Source of the DNA: Fredinandcohnia humi | GTDB lineage: Bacteria; Bacillota; Bacilli; Bacillales; Bacillaceae_L | Direction: 5' to 3' | Assembly: GCF_001439915.1 (NCBI RefSeq) | Contig: NZ_LMBW01000009.1 | Span: 64,235 to 115,701, forward strand | DNA length: 51,467 nucleotides | Shown here: positions 8,188 to 16,851 of the stretch, in pieces | Numbering within the stretch: the first letter of the stretch is position 1 | Layout of the letters: the number at the start of each line of letters is the position of its first letter | The notes under the pieces: generated by a model | What the model saw: the letters and a program-made list of their open reading frames with translations, nothing else | What the model was told of the DNA's origin: nothing | The model's database searches: none | Program-made: the position numbers and the translations under genes

Positions 8188-8502
8188 ATGAAGAAACTTG
8201 AACATATAGATCAATATCAAGAGATTATCCGAAACGGAAAGAACATTCTAATGTTTTCAGCGGATTGGTGTCCAGATTGCCGTTTCATCGATCCAATCTT
8301 ACCTGAAATTGAAAGCTCCTACGCTGACTATACATTTTACTATGTGGACCGTGATGAATTTATCGATTTATGTGCGACTTTAAATGTTTTTGGGATTCCT
8401 AGCTTTGTGGCATATAAGGATGGAAAAGAAACGGGTCGCTTTGTAAGTAAAGACCGTAAAACGAAGGAAGAGATTGAACAATTCATTAATGGTCTCTCTT
8501 AA
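8188..8502 (+). CDS. ytpP: Thioredoxin-like protein YtpP
   Basis: The 104-residue thioredoxin-fold protein has the active site WCPDC at residues 27-31 (instead of the CGPC of classic thioredoxin) and the cis-proline segment FGIPSF near residue 72. It is expected to exchange disulfides in the cytosol; the partner is unknown. The ATG at 8188 is chosen because GGAGG at 8175-8179 is eight bases away; the in-frame ATG at 8182 is too close. The gene is followed immediately by family A copy A4 and then by ytpQ, as in the B. subtilis ytpP-ytpQ order. Confidence 0.9.
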   Translation: MKKLEHIDQYQEIIRNGKNILMFSADWCPDCRFIDPILPEIESSYADYTFYYVDRDEFIDLCATLNVFGIPSFVAYKDGKETGRFVSKDRKTKEEIEQFINGLS

Positions 8503-8504
8503 TA

Positions 8505-8626
8505 GGAAAAGCGCAGGGCGCCCGCCTATCGGTGATAAGCATAAGACGAGCGCTGACAGAAGGTGCCTTTTACCTTCCGAAGTGATTGGCTTATGACTCG
8601 AGCCGATGGCGCCTGGAGCTGGACAT
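8505..8626 (-). repeat. Family A intergenic repeat, copy A4 (reverse)
   Basis: This short copy starts two bases after the ytpP stop (GGAAAAGCGCAGGGCGCCC) and ends GGCGCCTGGAGCTGGACAT. Between two genes of the same direction it would be carried within any ytpP-ytpQ read-through transcript. Confidence 0.9.
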
Positions 8627-8689
8627 TAAAACTATATGAAAAATTTATACTTTCTTATCTTAACAAAGAAAAGAGAGGGGATAGAAACT

Positions 8690-9511
8690 ATGAATTCAAA
8701 AAATAGCAGGAAAATGGACTCAAACAAATTAAAGAAAATCATTCAAGATAAACTTTCAAAGCATAACTGGCATTTTTCCTTTGATCGTGAAAAGGATACA
8801 TTACGTATCGAGGACAAGGAAACGAAAAAAGGAACAACTGTAACACTTCCGGGGATTGTTGCGAAATATATGGAAGAGGGTCCTGCAAGTCTCGATGAAG
8901 TCATTTATTATATCGAAGAATCCTTAACGGTTATGAATCGTGAACCGGAACTTGATGGAAAAGAAAAAAATATTTTTCCTGTTATTCGTTCAACCTCGTT
9001 CCCAACTCAATCAAATGATGGCGAAGACCTGGTATACGATGACCATACAGCAGAAACAAGAATTTATTATGCGCTCGATTTAGGAACCACTTACCGTTTG
9101 ATTGACCAGAGGTTGCTTGAAAGAGAGCATTGGAAATTTGAACGGATTCGCGAAATTGCAAGGTTCAACCTTCGTTCACTGGATGTTTCGTATAAAACCG
9201 ATGAAGTTGCAGGTAATACCTTTTATTTTATCAATAAAAATGACGGTTATGATGCTAGTCGTATTTTGAATGATGCATTTCTACAAAAAATGAGCCAGCA
9301 AATGAAAGGAACAATGGCTGTGGCTGTTCCGCATCAGGATGTCCTGATTATCGTCGATATACAAAATGAAACAGGATATGACATTCTTGCACAAATGACA
9401 ATGAGCTTTTTTGCAAGTGGACGTGTGCCCATTACGGCACTATCATTCCTATATGAAGATGGTGAACTTGAACCTATTTTTATCCTCGGAAAAAATCGAC
9501 CAAGAAATTAA
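8690..9511 (+). CDS. ytpQ: YtpQ, DUF1444 family protein
   Basis: The 273-residue cytosolic protein is of the DUF1444 family. Conserved stretches include [12 protein letters not shown] near the N-terminus, [26 protein letters not shown], and [20 protein letters not shown] at the end. Its biochemical function is unknown. The start is set at ATG 8690, nine bases from GAGGGG; ATG 8714 would also fit the family length. It is followed by a strong terminator. In B. subtilis, from memory, ytpR lies between ytpQ and sftA; here that place holds only a family B repeat. Confidence 0.85.
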   Translation: MNSKNSRKMDSNKLKKIIQDKLSKHNWHFSFDREKDTLRIEDKETKKGTTVTLPGIVAKYMEEGPASLDEVIYYIEESLTVMNREPELDGKEKNIFPVIRSTSFPTQSNDGEDLVYDDHTAETRIYYALDLGTTYRLIDQRLLEREHWKFERIREIARFNLRSLDVSYKTDEVAGNTFYFINKNDGYDASRILNDAFLQKMSQQMKGTMAVAVPHQDVLIIVDIQNETGYDILAQMTMSFFASGRVPITALSFLYEDGELEPIFILGKNRPRN

Positions 9512-9520
9512 ATATACCCA

Positions 9521-9551
9521 AAAGTCGCTAGGAAAACTAGCGGCTTTTTTG
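9521..9551 (+). terminator. Rho-independent terminator of ytpQ
   Basis: AAGTCGCTAG-GAAAA-CTAGCGGCTT (one G-T wobble) is followed by six T residues, ten bases after the ytpQ stop. Confidence 0.9.
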
Positions 9552-9570
9552 TTACAATAGGAAATAGAAT

Positions 9571-9709
9571 TAACTTTATTCAGCAGAAGGCTCACACTTC
9601 TGCCGAATAAAGTTAAAGCCTCCGGCGGATGCCACGATTTTTCAAAGGAAGTTTTTCGAGGCAAGCTCGAAAAAAATCGGGCGCAAATACGCCGAGGCGT
9701 ATTTGATTA
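9571..9709 (+). repeat. Family B intergenic repeat, copy B1
   Basis: The left hairpin TTAACTTTATTCAGCAGAAG / CTTCTGCCGAATAAAGTTAA (9570-9589 with 9597-9616) has one mismatch in 20. Next come the invariant block AGCCTCCGGCGGATGCCAC, the nested stem CGATTTTT...TTTTTCGAG/CTCGAAAAA...ATCG, and the hairpin AAATACGCC-GA-GGCGTATTT (perfect in this copy). The copy ends directly before the sftA ribosome site, so it lies in the sftA 5' leader or promoter region. Confidence 0.95.
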
Positions 9710-9725
9710 TGGAAGAGTGATAGTT

Positions 9726-12044
9726 GTGAATTGGATAAAAAAATTACTGCATTTTTTACAGACGGACGATGATGATCCAATTGAAATAAAAACGACTCAA
9801 ATCCGACAAAACAAACATATTGAGGCGAGAGTTACATATGAATACCCAAAAGGGAAATTTCGATTTCCGATCATTCCAGATCAAGAAATCGGAAAAACAG
9901 AAAAGGTACAACCAAGAAGAACTCAGCAACCAAGAACGACACAGCCAACAAAGAGTTCAAATCCTAAACCCGCTGTTAAGTTACAAGAGAAACAACCTTT
10001 TCGCCCGACTGAAACGCCTTCCCCAGTATATGGTCTAGGTAAGCCGCAGCCTCATGAAATTATTGAGTTTGAACTTCCTTCAACACCTATCACGGATACA
10101 GAATCAATTGCTAGGGCATGGAAAGAAGCACAAGATGAGGTTGCCCCTACTATTCTAGTAACTGAGCAAGTCGAACCGACATCACATGTTGTTTCAGATG
10201 AAATAAAACAGGAAAAGGTTGAAGGCATTGCGAATCAGTTAATCAGGGAAGAAGAATTAGTTAAGGAAGAACCAATTCAACCTGCTGTCGAAATGGATCC
10301 TGTAGAAGTCAGTGTTGAGCCTGAAACGGAAGTAAATGAAGAATCTGTTGAGGCGGCTGTTCCACAGGTAGAACAGATACAGAAATCAGAACAGACAAGT
10401 ACGGAGCGAAGAAGGTCCAATATTCCTTTTAATGTTTTAATGTTTAAAAAGGATAAACAAAAATTGTCACAAAATGAAACAAGACAAGTAAGTCAGCCGG
10501 CTCCTAAATTACCGCTTGAATCTGAAAGAAAACAGGAACAACCGATAGTACAGGAGACACCTAAACAACCGAAGCAGCAAGAATTAGACATGCATCTGGA
10601 AGCCGGGGAAGAACTCACTGGATATTCGTTTCCTGATCTTACTTATTTAAATGCACCACCCGCCCAGCTGCACGATGACAGTCAATGGCTTCTAGAACAG
10701 CGAAATACCCTTGATCTAACTCTACGAAATTTCAAAGTTCATGCAAAAGTCGTGAATGTAACACAGGGGCCGGCTGTTACTAGATTTGAAGTACATCCTG
10801 AACCTGGCGTGAAAGTAAATAAAATTACAAATCTATCAGATGATATAAAATTAAGCTTGGCTGCTAAGGATATTCGTATTGAAGCGCCAATTCCAGGAAA
10901 AAATACAATTGGAATTGAAGTGCCAAATAAAAAAAGCAAACCTGTACTTTTAAAGGAAATTATCCAAAGTTCAGAATTTATAACGAATAAATCACCATTA
11001 ACCGTAGCGATGGGCCTTGATATTTCGGGTAAGCCGATTGTTACAGATTTGCAAAAGATGCCACATGGTTTAATCGCCGGTGCGACTGGCTCTGGTAAGA
11101 GTGTATGTATAAATGCAATGCTTGTTAGCTTACTTTATAAGGCTTCTCCAGATGAAGTAAAGCTGCTCCTGATTGATCCAAAAATGGTGGAGCTAGCACC
11201 ATATAATCATATCCCTCATCTTGTAAGTCCTGTCATTACCGATGCAAAGGCCGCAACGGCTGCCCTTAAGTGGTCTGTTGAGGAAATGGAAAGAAGATAT
11301 GAATTATTTGCCCATACGGGTGTTCGTGACATTGGCAGATACAATGAAATGGTGAAAAAGCATGATGAAAAAAGTGGAAAGCTTCCTTATCTCGTCATTA
11401 TCATCGATGAACTTGCTGATTTAATGATGGTGGCACCGGGGGAAGTGGAAGATTCAATCTGTCGAATTGCTCAGAAAGCAAGAGCGTGCGGAATCCATTT
11501 AATTCTTGCAACGCAACGACCATCGGTTGATGTCATCACAGGATTAATCAAAGCAAATATTCCAACTCGTATCGCATTTTCAGTGTCATCACAGGTTGAT
11601 TCGAGAACAATCATTGATTCAAGCGGGGCAGAAAAGCTACTTGGCAGAGGGGATATGCTCTTCCTTGAGAATGGCTCATCGAAGCCATTCCGTGTCCAAG
11701 GGAATTTTGTTTCTGATGATGAAATTGAAGCCGTTGTTGATTTTGTAAAAGCCGAAATGAAACCAAGCTATATGTTCGAGCAAGACGACCTTTTAAAGAA
11801 GGCTTCCATTTCAAATGATGAGGATGAGTTATTTTTGGAAGCATGTGAGTTTGTTTTAGAACATGGAGGGGCATCTACTTCAAGTGTACAACGACGTTTT
11901 AGAATTGGCTATAATCGTGCAGCTCGTCTTATCGATATGATGGAGGAACAGGGAATTATCTCTGAATCGCGTGGCAGTAAACCACGTGAAGTTTTAATAA
12001 CGGAAGAGGAATTAGTAGAACTTACATTTATTCAGCAGAACTAA
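9726..12044 (+). CDS. sftA: DNA translocase SftA (soluble FtsK family)
   Basis: The 772-residue FtsK/SpoIIIE-family motor lacks the N-terminal membrane domain, as in SftA, which pumps chromosome ends clear of the closing septum. The GTG at 9726 ([17 protein letters not shown]) is favoured by GGAAGAG eight bases upstream. Residues about 55-330 are a long acidic, Q/P/E-rich linker. Walker A GATGSGKS is at 452-459 and Walker B (VIIIDELAD) at about 557. The gamma domain with a winged helix ([19 protein letters not shown]) is near residues 705-765. The last residues (LTFIQQN) and the stop are encoded by the left end of family B copy B2. Confidence 0.93.
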   Translation: MNWIKKLLHFLQTDDDDPIEIKTTQIRQNKHIEARVTYEYPKGKFRFPIIPDQEIGKTEKVQPRRTQQPRTTQPTKSSNPKPAVKLQEKQPFRPTETPSPVYGLGKPQPHEIIEFELPSTPITDTESIARAWKEAQDEVAPTILVTEQVEPTSHVVSDEIKQEKVEGIANQLIREEELVKEEPIQPAVEMDPVEVSVEPETEVNEESVEAAVPQVEQIQKSEQTSTERRRSNIPFNVLMFKKDKQKLSQNETRQVSQPAPKLPLESERKQEQPIVQETPKQPKQQELDMHLEAGEELTGYSFPDLTYLNAPPAQLHDDSQWLLEQRNTLDLTLRNFKVHAKVVNVTQGPAVTRFEVHPEPGVKVNKITNLSDDIKLSLAAKDIRIEAPIPGKNTIGIEVPNKKSKPVLLKEIIQSSEFITNKSPLTVAMGLDISGKPIVTDLQKMPHGLIAGATGSGKSVCINAMLVSLLYKASPDEVKLLLIDPKMVELAPYNHIPHLVSPVITDAKAATAALKWSVEEMERRYELFAHTGVRDIGRYNEMVKKHDEKSGKLPYLVIIIDELADLMMVAPGEVEDSICRIAQKARACGIHLILATQRPSVDVITGLIKANIPTRIAFSVSSQVDSRTIIDSSGAEKLLGRGDMLFLENGSSKPFRVQGNFVSDDEIEAVVDFVKAEMKPSYMFEQDDLLKKASISNDEDELFLEACEFVLEHGGASTSSVQRRFRIGYNRAARLIDMMEEQGIISESRGSKPREVLITEEELVELTFIQQN

Positions 12045-12156
12045 AACCTCTGCTGAATAAATGTAAAGCCTCCGGCGGATGCCACAGATTTTAAAAGGAA
12101 ACTTTCGAGCACGCTCGAAAAAATCTGGGCGCAAATACGCCAAGGCGCATTTGATA
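12022..12156 (+). repeat. Family B intergenic repeat, copy B2 (overlaps sftA 3' end)
   Basis: The left stem TTACATTTATTCAGCAGA / TCTGCTGAATAAATGTAA is perfect over 18 bp although its sequence differs from the other copies. The central stem is CAGATTTT...AAATCTG instead of CGATT...AATCG. The first 23 bases are coding sequence of sftA. Confidence 0.95.
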
Positions 12157-12189
12157 AAGGGCTGATCATTTTTTGTTATCAGCCTTTTT
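12157..12189 (+). terminator. Rho-independent terminator of sftA
   Basis: GGCTGAT and ATCAGCC pair across a 10-nt T-rich loop and are followed by TTTTTG. It lies just after the family B copy, so that copy is retained in the sftA mRNA. Confidence 0.8.
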
Positions 12190-12524
12190 GTTTTTGATTA
12201 AAAAGACCTAGACATCCAGATGAGCTTCACAAAAATCAGTGCAGCAAAAGGTTAATTCTAAGGTCCTCCGTTCATAATAAGGGTAACTTATCCCAATACC
12301 ATTACTTTCTTAATGGGACATACTACACAATTTCGACGGATTTCTAGTCATTTTTTCGTAATGGTCTTCACCATTGATTAGTGCTATAATGAAAAAATGT
12401 GAGATGATTGTATATATACATAAAAATTCATTAGCACCAATCTCAGAAATCATGGGTACAATTATCAAAACTAGATGAATTTCATATACTGTCTTACAGA
12501 TAGACATTGTTGGAGGTTCTTTAT
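12190..12524. other. murC upstream region, no gene seen
   Basis: About 335 bases of AT-rich sequence without a supportable open frame. Besides the promoter at 12382-12390 I see no strong hairpin, riboswitch motif or repeat. A 65-codon frame on the - strand lacks a ribosome site. Confidence 0.6.
12382..12390 (+). promoter_or_regulatory. Extended -10 promoter candidate for murC
   Basis: TGC-TATAAT (12382-12390) is an extended -10; no good -35 stands 17 bases upstream. It would give a leader of about 130 nt before the murC ATG. Confidence 0.45.
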
Positions 12525-13823
12525 ATGACAGTTTACCACTTCGTTGGAATCAAAGGTACTGGCATGAGTTCATTGGCACAGATACTTCATGATATGAATT
12601 ATGAAGTCCAAGGGTCTGACCATGAAAAATTTTATTTCACACAAAAGCCTTTAGAGGAACGAGGAATAAAAATTTTGCCCTTTGATAAGGACAATATTCA
12701 TGAAGGTCTGACGGTTATTGCCGGTAATGCCTATCCTGATACTCATGAAGAAATAGCAAAAGCGAATGAAATGGAGCTACCTGTTATTCGATATCACCGT
12801 TTCCTAGGTGAATTTATGCAAAAGTATACGAGCGTTGCTGTAACGGGCTCCCATGGAAAAACATCGACGACGGGTTTACTCGCACATGTCTTGCAAGGGG
12901 CAGAGCCTACTTCTTATTTAATCGGTGATGGAAGTGGGATGGGATCTGATAATAATAAAAACTTTGTGTTTGAAGCGTGTGAATACAGACGACATTTCTT
13001 AAGCTATCACCCTGATTATTGCGTTATGACAAATATTGATTTTGATCATCCAGATTATTTTGCAAACGTTGAAGATGTATTTAATGCCTTTCAAGAAATG
13101 GCGCTTCAGGTGAAAAAAGGGATTATTGCTTGTGGGGATGACGAATATCTTCAAAGCATCCAGGCAAAGGTTCCTGTTGTTTTTTATGGTTTTGGTGAAG
13201 AAAATGATTTCCAGGCACGTAATATTAACAAAAGTACAGAAGGCACGACCTTCGATGTGTTTGTTCGTAATACCTTTTTTGCTACATTTTCAATTCATGG
13301 ATACGGAAACCATAATGTATTGAATGCTTTAGGTGTGATTACACTTTGCCAATATGAAAATATTGATGTGTCCATTATTCAAGACCGTTTATTGAGCTTC
13401 CAGGGTGTGAAGCGGAGATTCTCTGAGAAGCAGGTTGGAAACCAAATCTTAATTGATGATTATGCCCATCACCCAACAGAAATCAATGCAACCATTGAGG
13501 CAGCAAGGCAAAAATACCCTGAACGTGAAATAGTGGCGATTTTCCAACCCCATACATTTACACGAACACAGACATTTTTAGATGACTTTGCTGCGAGCTT
13601 GGAAAAGGCGGATCAAGTCTATCTTTGTGATATTTTTGGCTCAGCACGTGAAAATAGAGGGGAACTTTCCATCGCAGACCTGCAAGGTAAAATCCCTGGA
13701 GCTGAATTGATTAAAGAGGACAATACTTCTATACTTAAACAACATGAGAACGGTGTGTTGATTTTTATGGGAGCAGGCGATATTCAAAAATTTCAAGATG
13801 CATACGAAAAAGCACTTGTCTGA
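12525..13823 (+). CDS. murC: UDP-N-acetylmuramate--L-alanine ligase MurC
   Basis: The 432-residue Mur ligase adds L-alanine to UDP-MurNAc in cytosolic peptidoglycan precursor synthesis. The N-terminal Rossmann motif [11 protein letters not shown] is at residues 6-16. The ATP loop [10 protein letters not shown] is at about 106-115. The central domain has DFDHPDYF, and the C-terminal domain has [13 protein letters not shown]. The ATG at 12525 follows GGAGG at eight bases; an open-frame extension upstream has no ribosome site. It lies downstream of sftA as in B. subtilis and is followed by a strong bidirectional terminator. Confidence 0.97.
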   Translation: MTVYHFVGIKGTGMSSLAQILHDMNYEVQGSDHEKFYFTQKPLEERGIKILPFDKDNIHEGLTVIAGNAYPDTHEEIAKANEMELPVIRYHRFLGEFMQKYTSVAVTGSHGKTSTTGLLAHVLQGAEPTSYLIGDGSGMGSDNNKNFVFEACEYRRHFLSYHPDYCVMTNIDFDHPDYFANVEDVFNAFQEMALQVKKGIIACGDDEYLQSIQAKVPVVFYGFGEENDFQARNINKSTEGTTFDVFVRNTFFATFSIHGYGNHNVLNALGVITLCQYENIDVSIIQDRLLSFQGVKRRFSEKQVGNQILIDDYAHHPTEINATIEAARQKYPEREIVAIFQPHTFTRTQTFLDDFAASLEKADQVYLCDIFGSARENRGELSIADLQGKIPGAELIKEDNTSILKQHENGVLIFMGAGDIQKFQDAYEKALV

Positions 13824-13830
13824 TACGACA

Positions 13831-13872
13831 AAAAAAAGACCTTTGCGAATGGAATCGCAAAGGTCTTTTTTT
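13831..13872. terminator. Bidirectional terminator after murC
   Basis: AAAGACCTTTGCGA-ATGGAA-TCGCAAAGGTCTTT is a perfect stem with A-run on the left and T-run on the right. It serves murC (+) and can stop transcription from ampS (-). Confidence 0.95.
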
Positions 13873-13874
13873 CA

Positions 13875-14060
13875 TTGTCCAGCTCCAGCGCCTAGCCCCT
13901 CTTTGGTCTAGCCAATCCGTCAAGAAGGATAAAGTGCATCCATCTCGCCGGCTTTTCATATGCTTGTCGGACTTGCACAGGACGTGCTGACATCGACGTT
14001 TGCCACAGGACGTGGCAGTAGTTAGTCGATGTTCCTCCTTCAAGGCGCTTGCGCATTTCT
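13875..14060 (+). repeat. Family A intergenic repeat, copy A5 (with hairpin module)
   Basis: Runs from TTGTCCAGCTCCAGCGCC to GGCGCTTGCGCATTTCT. The module shows GCAC-AGGAC-GTGC (13975-13987) and GCCAC-AGGAC-GTGGC (14002-14016); the latter is enclosed by ACATCGAC (13990-13997) paired with GTCGATGT (14025-14032). It lies between convergent murC and ampS. Confidence 0.92.
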
Positions 14061-14063
14061 GTA

Positions 14064-15179
14064 TTATTTAAGGTTTTCTGGATTTAATGGTTCGAGTTCA
14101 GGGATAACGAAACGACCATCTTTACGGATCAGGACATCATCAAAATAGATTTCTCCACCGCCATATTCAGGACGCTGGATATTAACCATATCCCAGTGGA
14201 TATTTGAGTTATTTCCGTTATAGGCATCCTCATAAGCTTGTCCAGGTGTAAAATGGAAACTACCATCGATTTTTTCATCAAATAGAATGTCTTGCATTGG
14301 ATGTTGGATATATGGATTTACTCCAATTGCAAACTCACCGATATAACGTGCCCCTTCATCAGTATCAAGAATCTTATTTATACGCTCTATATCATTCGAT
14401 GTCGCCTCAACAATTTTTCCATCTTTGAAAGTAAGTGACACATTTTCAAACGTAAAACCTTGATAGGGTGATGGTGTATTATAGGTAAGGGTACCATTGA
14501 TGGAATCACGAACAGGTGCAGTATATACCTCACCATCTGGAATATTCATTTCACCCGCACATTTGATTGCTTTGATACCTTTAATCGAGAAGGTAAGGTC
14601 AGTACCTGGACCAGTTAGCCGAACCTTATCTGTCTTGTCCATAAGTTGAACAAGGGCATCCATTGCATTGCTCATTTTCCCGTAGTCTAGATTACACACA
14701 TTAAAATAAAATTCTTCAAACGCTTCTGTGCTCATTTTAGCAAGCTGTGCCATTGAGGAATTTGGATAACGAAGAACCACCCATTTTGTCTTGGGAACAC
14801 GAATTTCACGATGCACTTTTTTACCGACTGTATTTCCTTCAATCTTCATTTTATCATCTGGTATATCCGCAAATTCATTGATGTTATCGCCAGAACGTAA
14901 GCCGATATATGCATCCATCTTACTCATAACTTTCGCTTCGAAATCCGCTTTCATTTCAAATTGCTTTTCCTGTGCTCCCAGTAATAGGGCACGGTCAACT
15001 TGATGGTCCTTTAATGATACAAATGGGTACCCGCCTGCCTTATATGCTTCATTAATTAATGCAATCACGAGTTCACGTTGTAAACCAAAGTTTTCAATGA
15101 GTACTTTTTCACCTTCCCCGAGGCGTATAGAATAATTAATTAAATTTCGCGCGAGTGTTTCAATACGTGGATCTTTCAT
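14064..15179 (-). CDS. ampS: M29-family aminopeptidase AmpS/PepS
   Basis: The 371-residue cytosolic metallo-aminopeptidase is of the M29 (aminopeptidase T/PepS/AmpS) family. The family core is seen in the stretches RLTGPGTDLTFSIKG, AGEMNIPDGEVYTAPV (glutamate metal ligand) and the C-terminal NIHWDMVNIQRPEYGGGEIYFD with H and D ligands. It begins MKDPRIETLARNLINYS, the usual M29 start, with a GGAGGC ribosome site upstream. Members cut many N-terminal residues. It stands between murC and ytxG, which I do not recall from B. subtilis, so it may be a local insertion. A 9-bp palindrome precedes it. Confidence 0.9.
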   Translation of the reverse strand: MKDPRIETLARNLINYSIRLGEGEKVLIENFGLQRELVIALINEAYKAGGYPFVSLKDHQVDRALLLGAQEKQFEMKADFEAKVMSKMDAYIGLRSGDNINEFADIPDDKMKIEGNTVGKKVHREIRVPKTKWVVLRYPNSSMAQLAKMSTEAFEEFYFNVCNLDYGKMSNAMDALVQLMDKTDKVRLTGPGTDLTFSIKGIKAIKCAGEMNIPDGEVYTAPVRDSINGTLTYNTPSPYQGFTFENVSLTFKDGKIVEATSNDIERINKILDTDEGARYIGEFAIGVNPYIQHPMQDILFDEKIDGSFHFTPGQAYEDAYNGNNSNIHWDMVNIQRPEYGGGEIYFDDVLIRKDGRFVIPELEPLNPENLK

Positions 15180-15215
15180 GAATTTTTGCCTCCAAATCCT
15201 ATTTGATTATGTACC

Positions 15216-15238
15216 ATCTTATTGTAACCCAATAAGAT
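15216..15238 (-). promoter_or_regulatory. Perfect 9-bp inverted repeat in the ampS leader
   Basis: ATCTTATTG-TAACC-CAATAAGAT lies 37 bases upstream of the ampS start. It has no T-run, so it is more like an operator or a leader hairpin than a terminator. Confidence 0.45.
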
Positions 15239-15275
15239 AATTTTGTTTACTAAATAAATAGAAGCGAAAATCTGT

Positions 15276-15302
15276 GAAGGAATTCAATAGAAAATGTCGA
15301 AA
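15276..15302 (+). promoter_or_regulatory. SigH-like promoter of ytxGHJ
   Basis: GAAGGAATT (15276-15284) fits the SigH -35 RnAGGAwWW exactly. GTCGAAA (15296-15302) fits the -10 RnnGAAT with one mismatch at 11-bp spacing. From memory, the B. subtilis ytxGHJ operon is under stress/transition control including SigH, so the match is expected. Confidence 0.5.
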
Positions 15303-15372
15303 GTTAAATAATAGAGGTATATGATTAATATTGGTAAAATCGGGTAAGAAAGATATAGGGAGGTGCATCAGG

Positions 15373-15801
15373 ATGATTCTTATCGTTTACATAAGTGTTG
15401 CAGTCATTGCAGTGGCATTTTTAATTTTAGTTATTTATCTCTCAAGAACGCTTCGTTCACTTCAAATAACTTTGGACAATGTGGCGGGAACCTTATCAGG
15501 GTTGGAAAAACAGATGGATGGTGTCACGAGTGAAACGACGGCACTGTTGCATAAAACAAATCAGCTTGCAGAAGATATTCAGCAGAAGTCAGAAAGTCTT
15601 AATTCAGTAGTTGACGCTGTTAAGGATGTCGGAACTTCGTTGCAACGCTTCAACAAATCAGTTGGAAACGTAACCGAAGAGGTTGCCGTACAATTGGAAA
15701 AAAACAAAACCAAAATCTCACAGGTCGTTCAAGTAGGAAATGCTGTAATAGAGATTTGGGATAAATGGAAAGATAAGAAACAAAAGCAAGACAACCCATA
15801 A
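15373..15801 (+). CDS. ytxG: YtxG, DUF948 membrane-anchored coiled-coil protein
   Basis: The 142-residue protein of the DUF948 family has one N-terminal transmembrane segment (residues about 2-24) and a long amphipathic helix likely to form a coiled coil (residues 30-125). The ATG at 15373 follows GGGAGGTG at seven bases; the longer open frame from TTG 15331 lacks a ribosome site. It is the first gene of the ytxG-ytxH-ytxJ stress operon. Its function is unknown; I infer a membrane-bound scaffold. Its stop codon TAA is the first triplet of family B copy B3, which separates it from ytxH. Confidence 0.85.
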   Translation: MILIVYISVAVIAVAFLILVIYLSRTLRSLQITLDNVAGTLSGLEKQMDGVTSETTALLHKTNQLAEDIQQKSESLNSVVDAVKDVGTSLQRFNKSVGNVTEEVAVQLEKNKTKISQVVQVGNAVIEIWDKWKDKKQKQDNP

Positions 15802-15989
15802 CTTTATTCAGCAAAAAACCTACTTTTTAAGTGGTGAATTGATGCATTTACAATATATAATTTAGTGTTCGGTTCAAACTTTGTCTGAATAAAGTTAAGC
15901 CTCCGGCGGATGCCACGATTTTTCAGAGGAAGCTTTTCGAGCAAGCTCGAAAAAAATCGGGCGCAAATACGCCAAGGCGCATTTGATTA
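15799..15989 (+). repeat. Family B intergenic repeat, copy B3 (long type)
   Basis: TAACTTTATTCAG at the ytxG stop pairs with CTGAATAAAGTTA at 15885-15897 across a loop of about 70 nt. The conserved B body follows, ending GGCGCATTTGATTA. The loop shares a stretch ATATAATTTAGTGTTCGGTT with copy B5. The copy sits inside the ytxG-ytxH operon, with the ytxH ribosome site 9 bases after it. Confidence 0.95.
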
Positions 15990-16010
15990 AGATTAAGAAA
16001 GGGGATTACA

Positions 16011-16400
16011 ATGGGAAAAAATAATAGCGGTTCAAACTTTATTCTTGGAACCATTGTTGGTGCAGCGGTTGGTGCTGCAACAGCGTTATTTTTAACACCA
16101 AAAACAGGACAAGAACTACGCAGTCAGCTTAATGAGCAAGCATCTGTTGTAAAGGAAAAAACAAATACACTATCAAAAACAATTTCAGAGCAGTCCAATC
16201 AAATTTTAACTAAAGTAAAAGACTTTAAAGCACCCGCTGGGCAAAATGAGCCTGAGGAAGGGCTAGAAAGTCAGGAACCCGAAGCAGTGAAAGAAGAAAC
16301 AAATCAAGAACATGCGGAAAATGAACAGTTGTTCCAAGAAAAGCTTGCAGAAGCACAGCAAGCGTTAACAGAGGTTGAAAAAAATACACAAACAACGTAA
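16011..16400 (+). CDS. ytxH: YtxH general stress protein
   Basis: The 129-residue protein of the YtxH/gas-vesicle-like family has the N-terminal glycine-rich hydrophobic segment FILGTIVGAAVGAATALFL (residues 10-28) followed by TPKTGQELR, the family signature. The rest is an acidic, glutamate/glutamine-rich helix. AAAGGGG precedes the ATG. It is the second gene of the operon, and ytxJ begins 16 bases after its stop. It is probably membrane-associated. The molecular role is unknown; general-stress induction is known for the B. subtilis operon. Confidence 0.9.
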   Translation: MGKNNSGSNFILGTIVGAAVGAATALFLTPKTGQELRSQLNEQASVVKEKTNTLSKTISEQSNQILTKVKDFKAPAGQNEPEEGLESQEPEAVKEETNQEHAENEQLFQEKLAEAQQALTEVEKNTQTT

Positions 16401-16416
16401 TAGGAGAGATAAAAAC

Positions 16417-16743
16417 ATGGGGAAAACAAAGATTGAAACAATCGAGGAATTTAGCCATGTCCTTGAAAAAGAAAATAAATTTATTTTAATTAAGCACAGT
16501 CTAACATGTCCAATCAGTAAAGCTGCATTTGATGAGTATGAGCAATTTACAGCAGAACATGAGACTGTACCAACTTATTATCTTTATGTACAAGGAGCAA
16601 AAGAACTTTCCAACCACATCACGGAACACTTTGACATTAAACATGAATCACCACAGGCACTTCTTTTTGAGGATGGCAAGGTTAAATGGAATGCCTCACA
16701 TAGAAGTATTACAAAAGAATCTCTAGTCGCTGCAGGGGAATAA
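16417..16743 (+). CDS. ytxJ: Monothiol bacilliredoxin BrxC/YtxJ
   Basis: The 108-residue thioredoxin-fold protein has a single-cysteine active site TCPIS (Cys at residue 31), the mark of BrxC (YtxJ), a monothiol bacilliredoxin that removes bacillithiol from S-bacillithiolated proteins. The ATG at 16417 is chosen because GGAGAG precedes it and it gives the family's usual 108 residues; the longer open frame starts inside ytxH. It is the last gene of ytxGHJ. This implies that the organism makes bacillithiol, though no bsh gene is in the window. Confidence 0.9.
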   Translation: MGKTKIETIEEFSHVLEKENKFILIKHSLTCPISKAAFDEYEQFTAEHETVPTYYLYVQGAKELSNHITEHFDIKHESPQALLFEDGKVKWNASHRSITKESLVAAGE

Positions 16744-16747
16744 GAAT

Positions 16748-16798
16748 AGTGCAAGGCGCCCGCTTTGCTTGTCGCCGATGGCGCCTAGAACTAGACAT
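16748..16798 (-). repeat. Family A repeat remnant, copy A6 (short)
   Basis: Only about 50 bases: the right end (AGTGCAAGGCGCCCG), CTTGTCGCC and the left end (GATGGCGCCTAGAACTAGACAT). It lies between the convergent ytxJ and the FtsA-like gene. Confidence 0.75.
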
Positions 16799-16810
16799 CG
16801 AAAAAATGAG

Positions 16811-16837
16811 TCCATGGTTGTGTAAGCCATGGATTTT
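16811..16837. terminator. Terminator between convergent ytxJ and the FtsA-like gene
   Basis: TCCATGG and CCATGGA pair around a 9-nt loop, followed by TTTT on the + strand; upstream AAAAAA gives a T-run on the - strand as well. Confidence 0.7.
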
Positions 16838-16851
16838 CCTACGTTTTTATA

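Noticed and set aside
12310-12507. 65-codon - strand frame upstream of murC
   Set aside because: No Shine-Dalgarno, hydrophobic random-looking product, and it crosses the murC promoter region.
13765-14043. 92-codon open frame on the - strand between murC and ampS
   Set aside because: It covers the terminator, repeat A5 and the end of murC; no ribosome site and no family resemblance.
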